From: a virus | Strand: one strand, 5' to 3' | Virus record (IMG/VR): IMGVR_UViG_3300010885_032185 | Span: 1 to 20,978 of that record | Length of the DNA stretch: 20,978 nt | Shown here: positions 16,501 to 20,978 of the stretch, in pieces | How positions within the stretch are numbered: the first letter of the stretch is position 1 | How the letters are laid out: each line of letters opens with the position of its first letter | Translations under genes and position numbers: made by a program | Notes under the pieces: generated by a model | The model's database searches: none | The model's input: the letters and a program-made list of their open reading frames with translations, nothing else | What the model was told of the DNA's origin: nothing

Positions 16501-19500
16501 AATACCCCATATTTTGTAAATGCAATACAGGAAGGAGTTGAGAACTCAATTAATAATGTGAAACATCCTTATATTTCTTCGGCGTTTTTATTTTTAAATA
16601 GTTTACCTTTAGCAACATTAAGAGAAAAGTATAAAACCTATGATGGTACTAATTCGCTTGATATGGATTATATTTTTGCAACCTTTAAAAAATTTGGTGC
16701 AATACACAAAGTACCGTATGCTTGGGTTTTAAAATATGGAAGTATTTGGCATAGATATAAGACTTGGATAGAAACGGGGAATGATATTTTAAAAAATGTT
16801 ACAAAGAATTTTGATATAAATAAAAATTTTGACCCAGTTACATCTAATCCTAGCAAGAGTTATAATTTAAATATTAATGGGGTTAATCAGGATGTATATA
16901 CACAAAAAACAAACACAAATGGAATATACTCAACTGTTGAGATGAACACAGGGTTTTATCCAAAAGTTATTGATGATTTTAATTTATTTTTCAGAGGATA
17001 TAATTTATTTACAGGATATACTGATGCAGGAATACAAGATAAGTTAAATACTGATGATGGGTTTACATTAATGTATAATGACACCCCATCGATTAATAAA
17101 AACTTTGGATATAACAAATCATTACCTAATGAGTCTTTAAGATTTAGAGCTTGGAGTTGTGTTCTTAACGATAAAAAATTAAAAAAACAATTTATTGTAC
17201 CATCTTTTGGTAGTAATATAAATCAAGCCTTTGCGGAATGTTTTGATAATAATGATAAGTTGTTATTTAATGTTAAATCAAATCCTGCGGTTTTTAATGG
17301 TTCTGTAAGAGCATTTTGGTCACTACCTAATTATGGTTATTTTGATACAACTAAGGTAGATATACCAACACCGGCATATTACATGAAATCTATATTTTTT
17401 GGGGAATCACAACAAGAATCTTTTTCACTTGGAAATTTAGAATCCTATACAAGTATAGAAGAAGTTTTTTCTGTTTTTAATAGAGAGGTGATGGATATAA
17501 TGGAAGATGAGTTTTTAAAATTCTCAAATTCTATGTATGATTATGAAATTCAAATGGCGGGACAAAACATATCAACAAGAGTTTTAATTAATACATTGCC
17601 TGTAGATAATAATAACATTTATAAAAACTTTCAGATATTAATGGGTGAACTATTATCTTTTAATACTGTTAGTGATACTGAGTCAACCCAATTTACAAAT
17701 AATGTTCAAAACAATCAGTTAACAAATTTTGTAAGTCTAATTCAGAAATTTTTAGAATTTGATGTTGTTTTAAAATATGGTAACCCATCTAATTTTAATA
17801 GACGATTATTTGATAGTTATTCGACGGTTAATTTTATAGAAGATAAAATAACATTTAATCCTTATATAGGTAATTCTTTACCAAGTGCGTCGAATACGAC
17901 ATATCCGTTATCGGCATATACTAGCTCTAATCCACAGGTATGGAGTGATTTACAAACATACGTTGGGTTCTCAACAGAACCTGGAATTAAATATTCGAGT
18001 ACTGGGTCAACAATTACGGATTTTTTTATTGATATGAATATTGAGTTTACATCAGATTCGGTAAAAACATTAGCACCATTAATAAAAATATATGCAACAC
18101 AAAAGAAATTAGACCCGACTTTAAATAAAGGTAAATTCACTAATTTATTAAACGGTTATTTAAATAATAATAAAAAATTTACAAATTTAGTTTTTGATTC
18201 TTTATTTTTAAAAATCCAAAAAGGATTACCTGATATACAAGAGATAAGTGATAATACGACTGATAAAGCGTTACAAGGAGAACAGACACCATTAGAATTA
18301 TGGGAAACATTTAAAGCGTTAAATGATACTTGGATAGCGGGGTATGATTATACTCAAACAACTTTTATGGAGGATGTTCTACTCTTAGATAGAGCGAATA
18401 GAAATATTGGGGACCAAGTTTATATTGACCCATATAAAGTTAGAGTTTTATTAGAATCAATGAGTCAAAGTTCTTCATCGGTATATTCGTATGTGGAATC
18501 ATTATTAGATGTTCACCATTTTATTTGTATGCAACATCCTGCTTATATAAACTACTACAATGTTCAGGAGGTGGAGAAAAACAGCATACCTAAATCAGAC
18601 GGAACACTTGAGTTTGGAAATAATTTATTTGGTACTTTTTTAAGTGTTGACACTAGAAATGCTTCACCAAAATTAGTTTGTACTTATGCCGCGGAACCGA
18701 GTAGTAATTTGGCGATGGATAAAAATGAGAATGTTAGATTTAAAAACGATTCTTTTGAATTAAATAGGGCTAGTGATATGCCACTATTAGATAAATTAGA
18801 TGGAAAAACAGATTGGGGATTATCTAATAAAGTGGTAGGATTTAATGTTGATATTGGTATTAGAAATCAAAATATTTTTTATCATTTTGATGTGTCACAA
18901 GATTTGGGAAAACAAACATTTGAGTCTTTGAACCAAATGGATAATATGATAAATCAGTATAATGGTAGAGGCAGTGCAACTCAAAACGTATCATTATGGA
19001 ATTTTTACAAAAAAAGGTCATATCAATCTAAAGTTCAGTGTTTAGGTAATGTCATGATACAACCAACAATGTATTTTAATTTAAGATATGTACCAATGTT
19101 TTATGGTCCTTACTATATTATGGAAGTAAAACATAATATAACTCCTGGTAAATTTGAAACAACATTTACAGGTATAAGACAACAAATATTCGCTTTACCA
19201 AAGTTAAATAATTACATGCAAACCCTAACCAAGACCTTAGTATCACAACTTAAAGAAACCCTTAAACAACAAATTAATACAAACCCTACAGGACAAAATC
19301 AAAACAGTAATAGTAATAATCCAACAAATCCTAGAGAAGTTACAAATGCGGGTAGTTGTGTTGGTAAATTATATAGTGGGTTTACGTCATACTCACAACT
19401 TGATACTCAAACGGTAACAACAATTAATGTTTCGGACCTTGTCAATGGTATAAAAACTAATATAACTGGAACCGCTAATGATGAAATGGCAAGGTTAATT

Positions 19501-19908
19501 TCTTTTGTCACAATTTATTTAGACTCTTATAAGGGCGGAAATGTGTTCACCTCTTGGAATTATAACTATTGTGGATTAAAACTGAGTTACGCTTGGTCAC
19601 CATCACTTAAAGTGTATCTTGATAATAAATATTTATGTCAAAACGCTTCAGATGGTTTTTCATATCCATATGCGGTTTTTAAAGATATAAATTATATGTT
19701 TGCGTTTTTAAAAGCAACATGGAAAGACCACTCAGGTGGTATGAATAGAAATGCCGAAACTATGTTACAATATTGGTATACAAAATGGAATGTTAAAACA
19801 ACAAATGCAAATTATACTAATTGGGTTGATAATAATCGGGATTTGTATAATCAATATGTTGATGCGATTAGAGATGCGTTAACGTTAGCCCAAAACAATG
19901 GATTATAA
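13588..19908 (+). CDS. Giant baseplate hub-like protein with extra C-terminal domain
   Basis: Predicted central baseplate protein, 2106 residues. Seen: an N-terminal beta-rich structural region, about 154-238 (LPEVIVEMEDIRGRALF, FFNYPYPLFYLTVKGYLG, FDTTSGNFKITVKFMAYKY). Residues 250-1740 are long and without a recognised domain. At about 1750-1871 is a hub-type domain (VQCLGNVMIQPTMYFNLRYVP, FYGPYYIMEVKHNITPG, FETTFTGIRQQIF) resembling the closing part of gp27/gp44/VgrG hubs. An Asn/Gln/Thr/Pro linker follows (about 1895-1920), then a separate domain (1925-2106) with NYNYCGLKL (1991-1999), SYPYAVFKDI and FLKATW. The last resembles the layout of glucosaminidase/FlgJ-like lysozymes, but no catalytic Glu is evident. 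T4 uses separate gp27 and gp5 for hub and lysozyme. The start overlaps the gp53-like gene by 11 bases. The hub role is probable; the hydrolase is speculative. Confidence 0.65.
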   Translation: MVDNDENILVEFDYQNVVLVDPNKVVDSQGVVKERLLHHENLVYYANLEAIALPRTRFAVGVNGNYEAETVSIAQLNFMQPGGKTFLTDEYLDEITGLNTINGKGVNQIVEQKNSITKNDKTTESYISQTVKNNVDTQLLGITQISINSNLSFLPEVIVEMEDIRGRALFEKGENSPYAVFFNYPYPLFYLTVKGYLGKAVKYQLALQTFNARFDTTSGNFKITVKFMAYKYNVLTNVLVKYLYSLPFMYETKYKVTNTNTPSNQSSQNTVGNTNGSVVEYNVSKGRQKINEVYSEYKSKGLIDQNFPEITIQDLVARLTNLEKDISNTFTQADMTPITDGDNYRGLLNDYEKDVFYNVGGESWFSKYLDDKNFIIQKNTGIKFYTFKKEIIDGGDRDAAKSELASKLNEYNTKLNNNKTFGKNGSYKIQGKGNTSSIDVEIIEKDFIQNITFNDIDVKETFYLRYGKQPTSDEIDNFTLTSKTYFSSTIINNNNDAVYTWYFFEGKNSFIEKVDNTQNILNSKLTEIENVLSEILSSRLEDSKYLGFKPLLKNVIAVILASTEGFLRLMCDVHELAWAQREEKYRVAAVLGDDKKLSVDSKESVTKSDGNLVPIYPWPQFFNETNDEKGEKYELAYPGDPKFISKTKAFRYDIWPEVQFVEEFIKGRVKTKNYTGTTSDATTNAAQVINKISLAALDFPTSNGIFSNKSEVKFFNEIWERVFLYSNYQRFMRDGTENMISNLIAESEFVNIKNALSNDSPYLIFKLKQYDFNSVNFEPFLASISNGGVGESWQKHIRDIFVTNYIQQEVDNNFTVIDSIVATPNYNIVNPRPQQLNNLMNYLTTQKSNTTDITDTIPFTGITDWFRTNLADGKNSSSTDMYNTTKSLLVNEDKKMIANFAPQTSLKETRPITNFNFYNITKPEPSQTLLKSFYDNRTTEAGLTNQLPTEGSVYYKNYSGNVSSVQTTSLLNTPYFVNAIQEGVENSINNVKHPYISSAFLFLNSLPLATLREKYKTYDGTNSLDMDYIFATFKKFGAIHKVPYAWVLKYGSIWHRYKTWIETGNDILKNVTKNFDINKNFDPVTSNPSKSYNLNINGVNQDVYTQKTNTNGIYSTVEMNTGFYPKVIDDFNLFFRGYNLFTGYTDAGIQDKLNTDDGFTLMYNDTPSINKNFGYNKSLPNESLRFRAWSCVLNDKKLKKQFIVPSFGSNINQAFAECFDNNDKLLFNVKSNPAVFNGSVRAFWSLPNYGYFDTTKVDIPTPAYYMKSIFFGESQQESFSLGNLESYTSIEEVFSVFNREVMDIMEDEFLKFSNSMYDYEIQMAGQNISTRVLINTLPVDNNNIYKNFQILMGELLSFNTVSDTESTQFTNNVQNNQLTNFVSLIQKFLEFDVVLKYGNPSNFNRRLFDSYSTVNFIEDKITFNPYIGNSLPSASNTTYPLSAYTSSNPQVWSDLQTYVGFSTEPGIKYSSTGSTITDFFIDMNIEFTSDSVKTLAPLIKIYATQKKLDPTLNKGKFTNLLNGYLNNNKKFTNLVFDSLFLKIQKGLPDIQEISDNTTDKALQGEQTPLELWETFKALNDTWIAGYDYTQTTFMEDVLLLDRANRNIGDQVYIDPYKVRVLLESMSQSSSSVYSYVESLLDVHHFICMQHPAYINYYNVQEVEKNSIPKSDGTLEFGNNLFGTFLSVDTRNASPKLVCTYAAEPSSNLAMDKNENVRFKNDSFELNRASDMPLLDKLDGKTDWGLSNKVVGFNVDIGIRNQNIFYHFDVSQDLGKQTFESLNQMDNMINQYNGRGSATQNVSLWNFYKKRSYQSKVQCLGNVMIQPTMYFNLRYVPMFYGPYYIMEVKHNITPGKFETTFTGIRQQIFALPKLNNYMQTLTKTLVSQLKETLKQQINTNPTGQNQNSNSNNPTNPREVTNAGSCVGKLYSGFTSYSQLDTQTVTTINVSDLVNGIKTNITGTANDEMARLISFVTIYLDSYKGGNVFTSWNYNYCGLKLSYAWSPSLKVYLDNKYLCQNASDGFSYPYAVFKDINYMFAFLKATWKDHSGGMNRNAETMLQYWYTKWNVKTTNANYTNWVDNNRDLYNQYVDAIRDALTLAQNNGL

Positions 19909-19936
19909 TAAATTGGTAATTTTAACTAAATGATGA

Positions 19937-19950
19937 TATTTATAATAAAA
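19937..19950 (+). promoter_or_regulatory. Candidate promoter/leader motif TATTTATAATAAAA upstream of the 74-residue protein gene
   Basis: Exact second copy of the 14-mer at 8358-8371, here 19 bases before ATG 19956 in the 47-base gap after the giant hub gene. It includes TATAAT (19941-19946). The gap contains no hairpin terminator for the hub gene. It suggests a new transcript, or a shared leader, for the last three genes. Confidence 0.4.
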
Positions 19951-19955
19951 ATGTT

Positions 19956-20180
19956 ATGGACATAAAAAATACATTAGATACGTACCTTAATAAAAAAGGA
20001 AGGTATACAGAAAAAGAGACGGGTAACGGTTTTAAAGAAGTTTGTGATTTAGAAACAGGAGATTGTTATACTGTTAGAATGAAAGATGGTCTAATCGAAA
20101 GAGTTGACCACATGATGTCAACAAATAAAAGAGTACAAGTTGAGACACCAAGAGGTGTTAAACAATTATTAAATGGTTAA
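19956..20180 (+). CDS. Hypothetical protein, 74 residues
   Basis: I do not recognise this gene. It is a short, hydrophilic, probably beta-rich protein: a charged N-terminal helix (DIKNTLDTYLNKKGRY), then a strand pair centred on CDLETGDCYTVRM with C30 and C37, then a basic tail (STNKRVQVETPRGVKQLLNG). No signal peptide or membrane segment. The frame is bounded by a good ATG after the shared motif, and the next gene starts three bases after its stop, so the pair is likely one operon. The CxxxxxxC spacing could bind metal or form a disulfide, but two cysteines alone are weak evidence. It may be a small structural or assembly accessory. Confidence 0.6.
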   Translation: MDIKNTLDTYLNKKGRYTEKETGNGFKEVCDLETGDCYTVRMKDGLIERVDHMMSTNKRVQVETPRGVKQLLNG

Positions 20181-20183
20181 CAT

Positions 20184-20840
20184 ATGTCAGTAGATAGAAA
20201 AATTATAGAAGAATTAAATAGATACCGTAGTATCAATAAATATATTATGGAACAAGACGCTCCTGATGCACCACCCCCACCTCCGGGTGAAGAAGCACCA
20301 CCAACAGGATTAGGAACACCACCTCCAGCAGGTGAATTACCACCAGCACCTGATGCAGGTGCAACACCAACACCTGTCGATGTTGAGAATGACCCCGATG
20401 TAGAAAAGATTGATAATGGAGGAGATACTGAAGGCGGTGATGAATCAGGTACTGACGAATTGGATATTACTGAATTAGTGACTACTCAAAGAGACGCTAG
20501 TCAAAAACAAGATGATTATTTTGAGGAATTATTCGCACATATAGAAAGATTAGAATCTAAATTAGGTGAGATGGATAATTTGGTTAATAAAATTAATTCT
20601 TTGGAAGCGGCGGTCGAAAGAAGTCGCCCAAAAACTCCACAAGAAAAACTTGAATTAAGAAGTTTAGACTCAGGACCTTACAATCAAAAGTTGACAGATT
20701 TTTTTGTAGATAAAGAACAAGATATGGCTAAGTCAGGTAAAAACGAATATATTTTAAATTCTGATGATGTTCAAAACTTTTCACCATCTGATATCAGAAC
20801 ATCATTTACACATGGTCCTGACAGAAACTTTGGGATTTAA
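20184..20840 (+). CDS. Hypothetical Pro-rich/acidic coiled-coil protein
   Basis: Unrecognised, 218 residues, with three clear segments. Residues 1-24 form a charged helix (KIIEELNRYRSINKYIMEQ). Residues about 25-66 are Pro/Ala/Gly-rich with PPPPPG and PPPAG units. Residues 67-97 are strongly acidic. A heptad-like coiled coil follows at about 110-146, with L116, I120, L123, L127, M130, L133/V134, I137, L140 and V144. The tail (about 150-218) is mixed, ending THGPDRNFGI. No membrane or signal segment. Such a layout suits an elongated scaffold, chaperone or fibre-connector rather than an enzyme. The start lies three bases after the upstream stop, with no Shine-Dalgarno. A head scaffold role is possible but nothing in the sequence proves it. 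Confidence 0.65.
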   Translation: MSVDRKIIEELNRYRSINKYIMEQDAPDAPPPPPGEEAPPTGLGTPPPAGELPPAPDAGATPTPVDVENDPDVEKIDNGGDTEGGDESGTDELDITELVTTQRDASQKQDDYFEELFAHIERLESKLGEMDNLVNKINSLEAAVERSRPKTPQEKLELRSLDSGPYNQKLTDFFVDKEQDMAKSGKNEYILNSDDVQNFSPSDIRTSFTHGPDRNFGI

Positions 20841-20841
20841 T

Positions 20842-20870
20842 TTGACAAACGGATGATTTGGGTTTATATT
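20842..20870 (+). promoter_or_regulatory. Strong promoter TTGACA-N17-TATATT
   Basis: TTGACA (20842-20847) is separated by exactly 17 bases from TATATT (20865-20870). Read as a Bacteroidota promoter it also fits: TTTG at 20841-20844, then TATATTTA at 20865-20872 against TAnnTTTG, 20 bases apart. It begins two bases after the stop of the preceding gene and would start transcription near 20877, leaving a leader of about 28 bases to the ATG at 20905. A related box lies at 5473-5500. Confidence 0.65.
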
Positions 20871-20904
20871 TAGTTATTAATAAAAATTAAATAAAACTTA
20901 AGTT

Positions 20905-20978
20905 ATGATGTCAACACTAGATTCAGTCCTTGCACAGTACGAGAAATCAAAACAGTCAAGCGGTTCAGGCAGTGGCAA
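20905..20978 (+). CDS. Partial gene running off the right edge
   Basis: Two consecutive ATGs (20905 and 20908) open a frame that stays open to the window end: MMSTLDSVLAQYEKSKQ followed by a Ser/Gly run. Only about 24 residues are visible, a short helix and a flexible Ser/Gly linker, so no domain can be assigned. It sits behind the best promoter in the window with an A/T-rich leader, so it likely starts a new transcription unit and may be well expressed. An abundant DNA-binding protein of the gp32 type is a guess from the helix-plus-linker start only. Confidence 0.6.
   Translation, partial: MMSTLDSVLAQYEKSKQSSGSGSG

Overview
The window is an AT-rich, single-strand-coded block of a large tailed phage with a contractile (T4-like, myovirus-type) tail. 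Every supportable gene is on the + strand and nearly all the sequence is coding. No gene in the window is preceded by a convincing AGGAGG-type ribosome binding site; leaders are A/T runs ending directly at the ATG. Together with Bacteroidota-style promoter matches (TTTG upstream, TAnnTTT-type -7 box), this suggests a phage of Bacteroidota, perhaps Flavobacteriia. The host call is inference. No tRNA, integrase, transposon or CRISPR signal was seen.

Layout. 38-3370 encodes an unusually long tail sheath protein. It is followed by a strong terminator hairpin and two enzyme genes that do not belong to a classical tail operon: a HAD-fold phosphatase (3417-4232) and a SAM-dependent methyltransferase (4316-4906). 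The tail tube gene (4978-5466) then follows and ends in a second strong hairpin. Next comes a tail-assembly-chaperone module: an upstream ORF (5545-6297) whose 3' end overlaps a second ORF in the +1 frame (to 6448), with a T-run slippery site in between. This looks like a programmed frameshift producing two chaperone forms, as in the lambda G/GT arrangement. It is followed by the tape-measure protein (6469-8337), a 1631-residue baseplate/tube-cap-like protein carrying an OmpA-like domain (8380-13275), a gp53/LysM-like baseplate wedge protein (13275-13598) and a 2106-residue baseplate hub-like protein with an extra C-terminal domain (13588-19908). The last three are tightly packed or overlapping, so they are probably co-translated. 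The right end holds a 74-residue hypothetical protein, a Pro-rich/acidic/coiled-coil protein, and, behind a good promoter, the first codons of a gene that runs off the window.

How the genes work together: sheath and tube polymerise on a baseplate built from the hub, wedge and cap proteins. The tape measure, escorted by the chaperone and its frameshifted form, sets tail length. The enzymes between sheath and tube are probably accessory 'moron'-type genes with their own transcription boundaries.

The most interesting points are the hidden +1 frameshift at about 6268-6283, the promoter/terminator overlap at 5473-5542, the OmpA-like insertion with a lost peptidoglycan-binding Asp, the Thr/Pro linker in the sheath, and a recurrent intergenic motif TATTTATAATAAAA.
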